Assembly: GCA_930367215.1 (NCBI GenBank)
Contig: OV884060.1
Coordinates: 97,426,151-97,490,150 of the forward strand
Origin: Pollenia angustigena
Lineage: Eukaryota > Arthropoda > Insecta > Diptera > Polleniidae
Direction: 5' to 3'
Length of the DNA: 64,000 nt
Shown here: positions 22,665 through 33,743 of the stretch, piece after piece
How the letters are laid out: each line of letters starts with the position of its first letter
How positions within the stretch are numbered: position 1 is the stretch's first letter
Made by a program: the position numbers and the translations under genes
Notes under the pieces: generated by a model
What the model was told of the DNA's origin: nothing
What the model saw: the letters and a program-made list of their open reading frames with translations, nothing else
Databases searched by the model: none

Positions 22665-24987
22665 CAGTGCTGCCGCAACCAATACAATTTTTACAACCAA
22701 ATTTTTTTAAAAAATTACCAAGTATAAAATAATATAACCAAATTTGAAATGCCTTTTATTAATTGAATTGTAATACAAAGGTTATTTGCACTTTATAGTA
22801 AAATAGTAATTATAAATCAAGAAAACAAAACAAAAATGTAATTCTCTTACATATTAAAAAAAATAACGAGAAACTTAATAAAAGGTTTTTATTTATTTGA
22901 GATTTTTTTCGTTAAAAAAATATTTTTATTTTACAAGAGTTAAACCCGTAAAATTTCCATAAAAAAATTCAGTATATTGAATTTTTTTTAAATATGCCAG
23001 TTATAAATAACAAAAATGAAAAATTGTTTTCCGCTTTTTAGCTGTTATTGGCAGGACTGTCAAATGTGGCGATTTCTTAATCCTTTTGTCGAAATTTATG
23101 TTTGGCGATATGCATTTTATATAAATATTTTCAAATTTACATATTTCTTAAATATTTTAAATGTCTTGTTTGTAAATTTTATTTCAAATTTATTATTCTT
23201 ATTATATCGGGTGATTTTTTAAAAGCTATAGGAAAGTTTAAAAACAACACATAAAATTAAGAAAACTGTAAGAAATTTTAATTTGAATCGATAGTACTGT
23301 CCATATTATTTAATGTTTGAAGATTATTTCATGCAAATGTTGACCGTGACTGCGCCTCAAATGGTCCATCCGCTAAGTCCAATTTTGGCATACTCTTTCC
23401 AACATTTCGGCCGGTATCTCATGAATAAATGCTTCAATCTTGTCTTCCAATGCGTCAATTGAAGCGGGAATGTGTGTATAGACATGAGCATTAATATAGC
23501 CCCACAAAAAATAGTCTAAAGGCGTTAAATCGCACGATCTAGGTGGCCAATTGACCGGTCCCGAAAGTGAAATAAAATGTTCACCGAACTCGCCTCTCAA
23601 TTAGTCCATTGCTAAGCGTGCTGTGCGGCATGGGGCATCGTCTTGTTGAAAGCACATGTCATGCAAGTCAAGCTCTTGCATTTTGGGCAAAAAAAAAGTT
23701 GGATATCGTAGCGCTCACCGTTCACAGTTACGTTACGATTTGCATCATCTTTGAAGAAGTACGGTCCAATGATGCCACCAGCCCATAAACCGCACCAAAC
23801 TGTGACTTTTTCTGGATGAATTGGTAGCTCTTGCAATGCTTCTTGCTGATATTCACTCCAAAATCGACAATTCTGCTTATTAACGTACCCATTGAGCCAA
23901 AAATGAGCTTCGTCGCTGAACACAAGAAGCGCACGATGAACTTTCTTAACAGAGCACGCATTCTGATAACAAAATTCAATAATTTGCAAGCGTTGTTCGT
24001 TTGTAAGACGATTCATGGTTAAATTATATACCAAACTGAAGATGTTTGACAGTGAAACAAAACACGAAACGTGCGTCAGCTGTTTAAACCAGTGTTGCCA
24101 AAAATATAATAGCTAAAAAATCACCCGATATATAACTGTTTCAAAATTGTTCTATTTGAAATATTCTGTGAATCATTGTAAAATATTACGGCGAATATAA
24201 AAAAATTCGCCTTTCGTAACCTTCATTCAACCTTCAAAATCTAAAGATTTTTTACCAAATAATAATCTTAAAAAATATTAAATAAATATACATACCGACA
24301 AGTTATAAACAAAAAAATTTCAAATTTCTTAAACTAACAGCCATTTCTTAAAGAAAATTCAATCAATTTTAAAATTATATTGAAAAATTTTTAAAATTCC
24401 TATGTGGATTTTTAATATACTTTTGGAAATATCCTAAATTTAGATCATTTATCTATTTTCAAGTTTTTTTAGAATAAAACGACTTTTGTGTAATTTTTCA
24501 GTAATTTTCTGAAATCGATTACGCATGTTTTCTTGCACTTCCTACTATAAGTACTACTTATCTTTGCTACTCTTAAAATCAAGAAAAACTACGCTAATTT
24601 AAAACAAGTATTAAATTAAAAATTCACCTTTGATTAAAACTTCATTTGTCTTCGATTTCAGAACATGGCGTTTTTAATATAAAAATCACAAATGGCAATA
24701 TTTTATTAGCAAAAATCTTAAAAAAATTATTTGGTTGCTGTTTTGAAAGGAATTTTTTGTTTTCGATAAATTACAAAAATTATTCGTTCATTGGTAACAA
24801 ATAATGAAAAAATCGTAGTACACAGTACAAATTATTCGAGCTCGTAAATAATTGTATCAAGAAAAACATATTCGTATGTATTATTATTTTAGAAAAAAGT
24901 AACCAAAATGAAAAAAATATTCACATCTCCACATTGAAAAATAATATAACCAATTTTGGTTAGAAATAACCAAAAACGGCAGCGATG
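22665..24987. mobile_element. hAT-like element (CAGTGCTGCCG) carrying a mariner relic
   Basis: TIR CAGTGCTGCCG / CGGCAGCGATG with a perfect 8-bp TSD TACATAAC (22657-22664 and 24988-24995). Subterminal AACCAA/TTGGTT motifs recur near both ends. About 1.4 kb remains without the insert. No transposase. Confidence 0.82.
23207..24128 (-). mobile_element. IS630-Tc1-mariner element, internally deleted
   Basis: TIR TCGGGTGATTTTTTA at 23207 and its inverse ending at 24128 (TAAAAAATCACCCGA), flanked by TA on both sides, 922 bp. On the minus strand a transposase is recognisable in pieces: a helix-turn-helix start (MNRLTNEQRLQIIEFCY), FSDEAHFWLNGYVNKQN with the first catalytic Asp, EKVTVWCGLWAGGIIGPYF, WPPRSCDLTPLDYFLWG with the third catalytic acid, and a C-terminal IDALEDKIEAF. 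HRALL runs straight into FSDEAHF, which shows a deletion of a large N-terminal piece. A frameshift near 23690 follows. Not functional. Confidence 0.88.
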
Positions 24988-24995
24988 TACATAAC

Positions 24996-25506
24996 TGCAA
25001 TATACTCCACAGACATAATTTGTGATATACTCTTCAAAGAAGTTTTTTAAATTTCATAAATATCATAAACTTTTATTTAATTTGTTGTGTTTTCTTATTT
25101 GTAACAGTTGAGACATAATGTAGTGTTCTAGAACAGTATTAAAATTAATATTTGTATATTTTAATATAAATTACACATTAAATTTTAAATTTAACATTAA
25201 CTTATTTATGTTTTTTATTGCAAGTGCTACTGAATATTATTTATTATAGACTATAAAGTCAGTCTACTATGTAATGTATTTTGGGGTTTTTACTTGCTTT
25301 GTGTAAATTCTTTATGAAAATAATTAAAAATGTTACTTGTAGATTAAGGTTAGAGTTTTATAAACTTAAATATAATTTTTGTTTGATTTTTCAAACAAAT
25401 ATGAATATTTACAAAAATTTTACTTTTAAGCATTACTATTGCAGCTTTTGTAGACACGAGGGTACTTATGTAAATGTACATACATATGGATATGCTTGGG
25501 TAAGTG
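24996..25506. other. No gene recognised
   Basis: AT-rich; the plus-strand frame at 25281-25526 has no recognisable protein features. Confidence 0.4.
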
Positions 25507-25998
25507 CCCAGTGGTATAAAAAGTAGCAATCGCCACCAATGACAGGCGAAATAGTTAGCACTTTCACTCAATTTGTACCAGGGTCTACTGCTGTGGCATT
25601 CAAATCATACCTAAATCTTTCCCTAGACACCAATATCTAGTGTTAACATTTGAAAATAGGTACCCACTGTTCGCTAGCTAATTCTATAGCTTCAAGTAAT
25701 GCAGAAAACAATTTTTTTTTCAACGACAACACAAAAAAATGTGTATCCGAAATAGATCCCGTTATTAGAACAACAACAAAATCGCTTGCTTTTTGCTGGC
25801 ACGCTTTGAAGATATAAGAAGCTAACCCTTATGGTAGGTAGAGATTATGCAGAGAGGGATCCATCGCCACCTCGTAGGACAACCCCCTGTTAAATTCGCC
25901 ACTCAAAAACATGTGTGGTAGATTGTAGTGGGACTAGCGGTAGTTTTTAATGAGCTAGCGAATATACACGTTCAGAGCTTGTACGCCATACCACTGGG
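25507..25998. mobile_element. MITE (CCCAGTGGTAT TIR)
   Basis: CCCAGTGGTAT at 25507 and ATACCACTGGG ending at 25998 are perfect 11-bp inverted repeats around 492 bp of non-coding sequence. GCTAGCTAAT/GAGCTAGCGAA segments also face each other inside. No matching 8-bp flank was found, so assignment to hAT is a guess. Confidence 0.6.
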
Positions 25999-27049
25999 TG
26001 TGTTTTGCTTTGTATATGTATGTGGGTTACATCATACACTGTAATCACATGTAAATGGAGTGGAAATGTTGGGTTTAATAAGGATTGGATCTCCTGTAGA
26101 TCTTTTGCTGGTTCGTTTTCTGATGATTTTTGTTGTAATAAAAAATCATACCAGAATAGTAGTTGTTATTGTTGTCGTTGCATTTGTGATTTAAGTAGAA
26201 TTTAAGTTTAATTACTTTTTTTCATATCATTCCTTTGACGCTGAATTATTTTAATAGGGTCAATTTGTTTACTTACAAGCACTTTTCGCATACAAATTTA
26301 TTTAGTACTTCGTCCGAGTTTAGACCAGCGAACATTTGGAAGGAAAACATTTGGAATTCTCTTGTTTTTTCTTTCGCGATAACACAGACGAACATGTTGC
26401 CGGAAACATTCTGTTACTTTTGTTGCTTTTTTGTAAAAAAAATTACAAGAAAGAAAATGTGAACAAATCGTGTCGCCGAGTACCGAACACAAAAACCATT
26501 CTCTTTTCCCCACCCGTTATTTGTTACCAAACAAAATGTTTCCCTGTCTAAATGGGCACTTATACACACATTGTACTTAGAAAATCCATTAAGAGTGAAC
26601 ATATGTACATATAAGCACATTTCACTATGTCATTTGGCAATGTATCCTTTGCATTATTCGACGAACAATTTGCTGTCGCTGTAGTAGTATTTTTTTTTTA
26701 ATAAAGTTTCCAAGATTACAATTTTGTTTGATTCTTGACAGCCACTTGTTTGCCTTCAGGTTTGTATTAAACTTTTTTTGCTTTGCTTTCCTTAACCATT
26801 TTTCGTTTCCTATTTATAAAGGATTCATGGTCTTTGTTTAACTCTTTGAACAGCGTTTAAAAAACTGCAGTCAAAGTAGAAAAACTTTAATTTTTCCTAC
26901 TTCTTCATTTGTCATTGGCCAAAAAAAAAAAAAAACTGTGGCTTTTATTTCTGTTCGTTAAATGTAAACAGTCGCTGTAAATTATATTATATATGTACGT
27001 TTTTCGGTCTATCTGCATGTATGTGTGTTGTGGGAAGTTTGTGCTGTTT
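25999..27049 (-). other. Probable retn 3' UTR and downstream sequence
   Basis: Lies directly downstream of the retn stop on the minus strand. A minus-strand AATAAA occurs at about 26944-26949, roughly 100 bases after the stop, and is a possible cleavage signal; the true 3' end is unknown. No other gene seen. Confidence 0.4.
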
Positions 27050-27504
27050 CTATGATATTATTAGGGCATCATTGAGAGTGTTAGTGCTTCTGTTGGGAAC
27101 ATTTGTTTGATTTGTTGGTGCTATTGTTCTCGTGGATGTGTTTGGTGCTGCTTCAGTATCGGGCATTGTCAATTCACTCGTGTCTTTCATTGCATCCATG
27201 GCAACGGCTAAATCCTTGCTAGTTTTATTGCTATTGTTAATGAGGTTGGTAGGACTGTGGCTGTGACGGCTGCAGACTGTAATGCTGTTTTCATTTTTGT
27301 TATTAGAACTGCAAACATTTCTGTTGCTGAAGCTGTTATCACCAATTGAAGACGTTGTTGTCATCGGCGTCATTATTTCTATTGATGTTGCTGTTGCTGT
27401 TGCTATTGCAAGATTTGTTTTGTTTGCAATAAGTATACCAGAGTATTTAATTCCGTTTAACTCAAGGTTAACCACTAACTCTTGTTCGCCGTTAGAATTG
27501 GTAC
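27050..27504 (-). CDS. retn: retn (dead ringer) last coding exon: REKLES beta segment and C-terminus
   Basis: Exon begins after ATTTTTAG at 27505-27512 (acceptor) with GT completing a Gly codon from the previous exon, and ends with TAG at 27050-27052. After TNSNGEQE it reads LVVNLELNGIKYSGILIAN, the conserved second half of the REKLES domain of Retained/Dead ringer and ARID3 proteins, used for self-association and nuclear localisation control. A Thr/Ser/Asn-rich, poorly conserved tail follows and ends in DALIIS, like the fly DAVVS terminus. Retained is a nuclear ARID transcription factor acting in dorsal-ventral patterning and neuronal differentiation. Sequence match is from memory of the Drosophila protein. 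Confidence 0.92.
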
Positions 27505-27973
27505 CTAAAAATAAGATAAAGGTCATTAAATATATTAATAAAACGTTTATTTTTGTACAATTACGGTATTTCAGACTAAAGAAGACTTAACCCAACAAAC
27601 ACGAAGTCAAACCTTTGATATGAAATGACTTTATCATTTGACATCAAACACAATTCTCAAACGTTTTGCAATTGTTTGATTAACCATTTAAATTTAAATT
27701 GATAATGATTTGAAAATAAACATTTGATATCAAATGTTTTATCAATTTGATGTAGAATGTTTGTCAAATGTTAAATTCAAATCAAAAATAAACTTGGCAA
27801 TACTAAAGCGAAAAATAAATGTAATCATTAAAAATGGCGATTAAAGTTACATTTTTACTTTGTGGTTACATGTGTTTTACTATTAAAAATAAATTTTAAT
27901 ATAAAGTGAACAGCTTATTTCTTGTGAAAAATAAAAATTATTTGTGAGTAATTACAATGATTAAAAATAGAAA

Positions 27974-28001
27974 ATGAGTGCCCCGGTAGGCTAGCTGGCA
28001 G
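27974..28001 (+). mobile_element. tRNA-derived SINE head, cut short by a hAT element
   Basis: GAGTGCCCCGGTAGGCTAGC matches the first bases of the SINE at 41714-41854 (GAGTGCCCTGGTAGGCTAGC in that orientation). It holds the A-box-like GGTAGGCTAGCTGG and then meets the hAT end TAGGGTTGCC at 28002. Confidence 0.65.
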
Positions 28002-28253
28002 TAGGGTTGCCATACGTACTGTTTTAAGCAGTACATGTACTGATTTTTTTGCAATTGTACTGTTTTATGCACAACTCCTAAAACAGTACGCAAATGTACT
28101 GTTTTTTACACTTTGTACTGTTTTTTGTACTGTTTTTTTTGCTCAGTCTAAAAAAAGTTCTAAGATAATAAGAGTTTTTACGCTGTGGTCATTGTTTTCT
28201 CATAAATACACAGTAGATATCAAAAACATAATGGGTGGCTCGTAGCAGTAGTA

Positions 28254-28947
28254 TCATATATATTATTTCTAAAGCACTTTTTTTTGTCGGTTGCAAATAT
28301 CTCCCATTCCACCGCATCAAATTTAATGAATGATATCTCATTTTAAAGCTTATTTCTAACACTAATGACGAAAAATATTTAGAAATTGAAAAATTAATAT
28401 TTTCATTGATAAAAATTATAATTTAAAATGTATTGAAGTTACACAGAAAAAATTTTCACCAAAATTTTTTCAATTAATTTAATAAGGCTGTTTCAAACAA
28501 TTTTTTTAATTGTCCCAATTAGTTTGCCTTAATTGAAAGTGAAAATTAAAATGTTTGTGTGTACATTTGCAAATATGAAAACATACACACAAACTTTAAA
28601 ATATTTAAAATTTTCAAACAATTTTTTAATTGTTTCAATTAACTGTGTTGATTGAAAAAAATAATTTGATTTCTTTTTACGTTTTAAATAGCATTTTCAA
28701 TTAAACATATTGATTAAAACTCAATAGCAAGAAAAGCTCAAACTTACAAATATGTTAATTGATATGATCAATTCGTTTGCAGGCGGAAAATCAATACGGA
28801 ATTTAATTAATAGTACAAATTTCTAACAAATACGTTAATTGAAGTTGGTTTTTAATTTTTTGTGTACTAAAATTTCTATTAATTATTTTCATTTTATGTT
28901 ACAAAAATGACAACTAACGGTGCGAAATATTTGCACGGGTCATCTAG
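28254..28947 (+). mobile_element. Helitron A, non-autonomous (TC...CTAG, A^T insertion)
   Basis: Starts TCATATATATTATTTC and ends with the hairpin GTGCGAAATATTTGCAC followed by GGGTCATCTAG. The related hAT copy at 38397 reads GTAGTATATTTTCAT without it; here the sequence is GTAGTA, then the insert, then TATTTTCAT. The insert therefore sits exactly between A and T with no duplication, the Helitron signature. A second copy is at 60648-63362. A 423-bp MITE lies inside it. Confidence 0.9.
28442..28864. mobile_element. TA-inserted MITE (CACAGAAAAAATTTT)
   Basis: CACAGAAAAAATTTT at 28442 and AATTTTTTGTG ending at 28864, with TA at both edges. Helitron copy B has the empty site GAAGTTACTAAAATTT near 63278, where TA occurs once. 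The TIR start is shared with the elements at 2768 and 16057. AATTAA-rich interior. Confidence 0.85.
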
Positions 28948-29329
28948 TATTTTCATGTTGTTATGATTCTATGGCTACCTCTTCCAATAGTCTTTCCCTT
29001 TCCACACCTGAGAAAGACAAAAATAAAATCTAAATTTTTTTTAAGTACTTAAAATATACTTATTCCAACACAATTATCGTTAATTTTTAGAACTTTTTTA
29101 ATTTTCGGGCATGTTCTGAAAATCGAAATCACGTGAAATTGAAAACAAACAAATTTGAAAAATTCTCCTAATACCTTTGAGGACCACTTTTCTTTACCTA
29201 AACTACTGAAATAAGAAAAAGATAAGTTAATTTTTACAAAAATGTTATTAAAAATATTCATGGTTTTCAATTGCACTTGATATTAAATACTTTCAGATTT
29301 TGTGAAATAAAAATAAACCAAACTATTTT

Positions 29330-29520
29330 TTTTTTTGGCAAAGAAGTACCAGTTTTTTATATTTATTCTTAAAATAAATTAATTAAATTCTAGCAAGGCA
29401 TCGAATTTTGAATTGTCCTTGCAAGATTGCAGCGATTTCGAAATGTGCATAAGTTAAAAAAAATATTTAATTTTCTGCATACAGCGGGCCCTATTAATGG
29501 CTTCTGAAGCTTTTACTTTT
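29330..29520 (-). repeat. Fragment related to the TTAGGGTGTCCCAA element
   Basis: Minus-strand sequence, including TGCAATCTTGCAAGGACAAT and GATGCCTTGCTAGAATTTA, aligns by eye with 56830-56960 of the element at 55729-57592. Only this block is present, and it abuts the broken end of the hAT copy. Confidence 0.5.
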
Positions 29521-29743
29521 GGATAGGTCTTATACCTATCACCCAAAAAATAAGAATCAAATGACATTTGTGTTGTAAAAGACCATTAAAGGAATAAAAA
29601 GGTGGGCAAAGAAAATTTATGCAGAATGCAGTTGAAGTTAAGACTAGCAAAAAAAAAAAAAAAAAAAAAATACTAAAGTAGCACTTCTCGGATTGAAAAT
29701 CTAAGCAATTCAAAATGTTTATTGTTAAGTTAATAATACTTAC

Positions 29744-30363
29744 CATTTCGTGTTACACGAAATTGCATTCCGGAGAGCAAGTTCAACGCATCGAGTGGCC
29801 CCAACGTACCAGAGTTACGCATCGTCGTATTGTCAGTACATATGCTGCCGAGAGTGCTTGTATTTGATATGTTGTGTTGTGGCTGAGTCTGTTTTGACAA
29901 GTGAATTTTCTTGGTTGATACTGGAGAAATGTGGCCATTACCGGCCGATGCCGCCGATGTGGATGGGGAATTTTCAATGGCCGAATCGTCAGACTTATCA
30001 TTTTGAACACTGCTATCGTGATGCCGTGGGGCTCGAGGTGAAGCGCCGTTTAAGCGTTCGTTGGGATCATCATGTGAGGAATTTGCTGTTAAATTGTGGG
30101 TATCATTGTAATTTTCTTCGTCAGCCTCAGCATCGGAATCTTGATGATCCCCTTTGTAGTGGTAATTCGCAGCAGCGGCAGCAGCAGCCATTTCACTCAT
30201 GCCGGGTGGTAGATAGAAACTAGCGGGAAACCCGGCACGTTTAGCTGGTGGAGATTGGTGTTGAAAATCGTTGTGTTCTTTAGTTTCCGGGCTGGGTTCG
30301 CGTTCTCGCTCACGTTTAATGGAGGTGAGAGTTGGTGGTGAATCAGAGAGGTTTAAAGCATCA
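29744..30363 (-). CDS. retn: retn exon: REKLES alpha, acidic/Ser-rich region
   Basis: Donor is GGTAAGT (exon ends in G at 29744; phase 1). It begins DALNLSDSPP then a Lys/Arg-Glu block IKREREREPSPE, then PPAKRAGFPASFYLPPGM, a polyAla tract, an acidic segment QDSDAEADEENYND, KSDDSAIENSPSTS, SPVSTKK and ALNLLSGMQFRVTRNG. All appear in the same order in Drosophila Retained. The acceptor is a tandem TAGTAG (30369-30364), so exon start may be 30363 or 30366, with or without one Ser. The spans SDDSAIENSP and SGMQF.VTRNG are the most conserved. Confidence 0.92.
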
Positions 30364-30555
30364 CTACTAGAATAATATTACAAAGAAAAAATTTAAAAGG
30401 TGAAAATCAATTCAACATGCGTGTGGTTCGTGAACTCACTGCGTATTAACACGAGACAGTGAGGTGAATATAAGCCAATGTTTTTGGCTAAACTAAAGCT
30501 CCAGTTAGCTAACAGTAACAGTTATCTAACCGTACAGTAACAAAGCAATAAAAAT

Positions 30556-31258
30556 TAGTGCTGGGAAACTATCGATAGACTATCGATATTATCGAAAATA
30601 TCGATAGGAAAAATAAAAATATCGATATTTTATTATTTAAAATACAGCTATGAAGACGTCTAACAGCAGCTATACACACACAGTTTTTTTCCGCAAATTT
30701 TTACTTGCTATTATTAATTCGCGCTGGATTACAGCAATGAATACAAACAACAAGAATGACAAGTGTTATGAATTGCTTAGCAGTGCTTTTTACTGCTAAT
30801 TAAAGGCCTTTAAGTCGAAATTTGTACATGTTTATATAGGGACTGAAATGTCAAATATTTTTTACTGTTGTAATAAAAATGCAAATATTAATGCAATTGC
30901 AAGCATAGGACAAAACAATGAACGACCATTAGACGATAAGTCTGCTAGATTGATAACCTTCTTGGGTTTAGAATTTAGAAAATGTTTTAGAGTTGCAATG
31001 GAATATCTCATAGTCCCTGTTACTTCGGTTCCTTCAGAAAGGTACTTATCAATTTTTAAAAAACTGTCATCTAAAATAGCGGGCGTATATACATACGTCT
31101 CATACATTCAATAAAGTGATATAAACAACGAACTGTAGCCTTATAAAAAAATAATTAAATTTTTCCTGCACAAGTACAAACATTCAGTCGATAGTAATAT
31201 CGACATATCGATAGTGAAATCTGAACTATCGATAAATATCGATAGTATCCCAGCACTA
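30556..31258 (+). mobile_element. hAT element relic with transposase C-terminus, in a retn intron
   Basis: TIRs TAGTGCTGGGA / TCCCAGCACTA, with ATCGATA repeats next to both, and a perfect 8-bp TSD ATAAAAAT (30548-30555, 31259-31266). An 88-codon frame at 30848-31114 contains EYLIVPVTSVPSERYLSIFK, the hAT C-terminal dimerisation motif. The rest of the transposase is deleted. 703 bp, inserted between two retn exons. Confidence 0.9.
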
Positions 31259-31269
31259 ATAAAAATCAA

Positions 31270-31420
31270 TTTTCTACTGATTTACCCCCGTATTTATAAA
31301 CGATTATAAAATTTAACAAACGTTTATAAAGGCAAATTTTCATACAAAATTGGTTTTGTAAACCTTTATTAAATGTTAAAAATTTTTATATATGTATGTA
31401 TACGGGTGTTTGACTTTACG
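31270..31420. mobile_element. Small MITE (CCCGTATTYATAAACGATT family)
   Basis: CCCGTATTTATAAACGATTA opens it and an imperfect inverse (TAAACCTTTATTAAATG ... ATACGGGTG) closes it. Similar ~130-bp units are at 40206-40337 and 57998-58095. Confidence 0.5.
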
Positions 31421-31544
31421 GTTAGGTTACATGTTACTGCTAACTTTAATCTGTCTAATTACTTTTCATAATACAAAACGAACCAGATAATTTGCAACAT
31501 TACTATTAATGTTAGCTAACTGGGGCTTAAGATTTTGAACTAAC

Positions 31545-32044
31545 CGTTGTGCTTCACTGGCAACATCAAGGCTTCCACCGCCTTTTATATTTCCACTTCC
31601 TTGTGGTGAAGTATTCACAGAAGCAGGTGGACTGGTGTTGTTATGGTACATTTGCCATAACGCCACACGTGACATTTCCAATGCATTTAAGGCCTCCCTT
31701 GTGCTTATCTCAGGACTTTGAGATCTCTGGCGCTGTTGGTTCTGCTGTTGTTGTTGTTGATGATGTTGGTGATGCGGCGAAAGACCCATTGGACCCGAAC
31801 CGTTGTTCATGGCATTTTGTTCTTTCTTTACTTGGATCAATTTTAAATACTCTATCATACGCTGTTCAATTTCCTGTGTTACCAAGTTCGGCACTTGTCC
31901 AAACGAAGGTGCCATTAGCCTGTGATGTGCAGCGGCAGCAGCAGCTGCAGCCTGTGCTTGCTGATTGCTAGCCGCATGGGTAACCAAAGCCAGAGGAGAC
32001 ATTTGTTGAATGCCACCCGGTAGAGATTGACGAGCCATTTGAGG
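31545..32044 (-). CDS. retn: retn exon: Gln/Ala/His-rich region after the ARID domain
   Basis: Acceptor TTTACAG then PQMARQSLPGGIQQMSPLAL, as in the fly protein. Next are a polyAla stretch, HHRLM, FGQVPNLV, EQRMIEYLKLIQVKKEQ, a His/Gln run (HHQHHQQQQQQ), QRQRSQSPE, and VALWQMYHNN, then a Gly/Ser-rich end. I place the donor at CG|GTTAGT (31544-31539), because this keeps phase and joins EAQR to (S)DALNLSDSPP like the known QREALNLSDSPP. The open frame itself runs on to a stop at 31466, and GTTAGT is a weak donor, so the 3' edge is less sure than the 5' edge. Confidence 0.85.
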
Positions 32045-32121
32045 CTGTAAATTAGGAAAGAAAAAAAAAAACAATTAGGTTAAAAGTTTTTTTAGTGTTG
32101 GTAACAGTTTGTAACTCATAC

Positions 32122-32269
32122 CATTTGCATTTGATTGTGAATGGCCTCATATTGACCATAACTGGATCGCCGACCTTCGCGGCGATTGCCATCAATTGCA
32201 GCCTGTAGTTCTGCCGGAGTACTCAGATTTTTCTTCTCGCATTCATATGGATACAAATATTTCATATAT
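32122..32269 (-). CDS. retn: retn exon: end of extended ARID domain
   Basis: 148-base exon bounded by ATTTTAG (acceptor) and GTATGA (donor), too short for a simple frame search. It reads YMKYLYPYECEKKNLSTPAE, the last helix of the eARID DNA-binding domain, then LQAAIDGNRREGRRSSYGQY and NQMQM. It is almost identical to Drosophila Retained over this span. It starts in phase 1 and ends in phase 0, joining the next exon at PQMARQ. The ARID core exons are not in the window. Confidence 0.93.
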
Positions 32270-33125
32270 CTAAAATTAAACATAAATGCATTTTAAAAAA
32301 AATTTTATTCAAAAACATAAAATGGAAACTTAAGACAAATCAAGACTTGCTTTAAATTGTAAAAAGCAAAGAATACCGAATATTTTTCGCTCAAAGTGAA
32401 CTTTATTCATGCTCTTGAATAACACTATGCAACAAATTTGAACTTTTGTCATGAATTTTGACGACCACTTTTTTTTGCTGTGTTATTAATTCTTTTCACA
32501 GCAAAAAAGAATTGTACGAAATTTGAATCAATTCAAACGATTTAGGCAGAAATGAATTTCAATTCGTTTTCCAATTTAAATGAATCTGTAAAATGAATTG
32601 CATTTCATTTCCAATTCAAATGAATTTGTTAGTATGAATCGCAATTCATTTAACATATTCATTTGAATTGATTTTGAATTCATTTGAATGAATTAGAACA
32701 ATGAATTGCAATTAAAATGAATGAAATCAGATCTAGGGGGAATAACTAAAACTAGGAACGACCGGTGCAGGAATTCGACCACTTGACAATTACTTTCGAG
32801 AGAACCTGTTCGTTATATAATAAAAACGTACACATTTTAAGAGAACGCCAAAATGCACTATTCAGCCATCTTTGTACGTATGTCTGCAAGATAAATTAAA
32901 CGCTTTTCAAACACTTTAATTCCAATAATTTAGAAAAACAATATATTGTGCATATCCTCCGTATTTAATTTATAAGATTTTCATGAAATGTTATCAAAGT
33001 AAAAAATAGAAACACAGATCTTCGTTAAAAGTCATTAAAAAAGTTTTCCGACTTTTATTTTCTTAAACGACGTTTTTGCGCGACTTTATTTTTCAAAATG
33101 TCTAACGGTAACCCTGTCCTAATAT
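32270..33125. repeat. retn intron start with a foldback fragment
   Basis: 32515-32760 matches the left arm of the ATTCAAATGAATT foldback at 885-1928 and ends at the same inner motif CAGATCTAGGG. Its terminal TIR is missing. The rest shows no gene. Confidence 0.6.
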
Positions 33126-33390
33126 GTTTATACATGTCGCTCATTTGCTGCAAGACCGGCATAACTCAAAAAATGAAATTTTGGAGTTAGAGATGCAGAA
33201 TTTTTTGCTTTGTTTTTCTTTATATTGTGTATAAAATTCATCTTTATATCTTTTATACTTTCCCAGTTTGAAGATAATGTGTCTTCTTTTTTTCTAAGTA
33301 GTTAGTGCAAATCAAAAACTTTAAATGCGTTTATCTCAAAATGGATTTTTTTGAGTTATGCAGGTCTTGCAGCAAATGAGCGATGTAAGT
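33126..33390. repeat. Inverted repeat pair (GCTCATTTGCTGCAAGACC)
   Basis: About 50 bases at 33129-33178 reappear inverted at 33343-33390, around a ~165-base loop. It may be a foldback element or part of the 5' region of the Penelope-like element next to it. Confidence 0.6.
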
Positions 33391-33743
33391 TTGCACGTGC
33401 AAGTTCAAAAACCTGCTTATAACATATTTTTAATATTCTAATTCATCTTGATTGCCCCTTAATTGGAAATGTTTTTGCTTGATTGATGAATTAAGAATCC
33501 TGTTTTGTTAGACTTGAACATATTTCCCGACTTCATAAGTTATTGAAGCATTTGAGTGTCCATGGAAGATCTTGAAAATATTCTTTGTGGAATCTTTGAT
33601 AAATCTAGGCAAAATCCCCTAATTTCGGCATCTTATCAAAAAAACAAACATCTTTTCAAGCAAAAATATTACCAATTAAGGGACAATCAAGATGAATTAG
33701 AATATTTAAAATAGTTATAAGCAGGTTTTTGAAAAGTGTTAAG

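Larger units (their letters stand above)
28002..29325. mobile_element. hAT-like element, TAGGGTTGCCATACGTACTG family, copy 1 (right end lost)
   Basis: Left end TAGGGTTGCCATACGTACTG, then repeated GTACTGTTTT subterminal motifs, then a body that matches 38397-39240 closely (CTACCTCTTCCAATAGT, CACGTGAAATTGAAAAC, GAGGACCACTTTTCTTTACC). No right TIR is found before the retn exon at 29744. A Helitron at 28254-28947 interrupts it. Small minus frames (29049-29276) are repeat sequence. Confidence 0.78.
27505..29743 (-). other. retn: retn intron between the last two coding exons
   Basis: GTAAGT donor at 29743-29738 and TTTTTAG acceptor at 27505. It contains a SINE stub, a hAT-like element, a Helitron with a MITE inside it, and a fragment related to the element at 55729-57592. 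A long A run lies at 29650-29670. Confidence 0.85.

Noticed and set aside
25281..26620. Cluster of 65-80 codon frames downstream of retn
   Set aside because: Low complexity, overlapping on both strands, no start context or motif; probably UTR or intergenic sequence.
27282..27590. Plus-strand frame over the last retn exon
   Set aside because: Antisense shadow of the coding exon.
29750..30223. 157-codon plus-strand frame opposite the retn exon
   Set aside because: Antisense shadow of a conserved retn exon; likewise 31549-31971.
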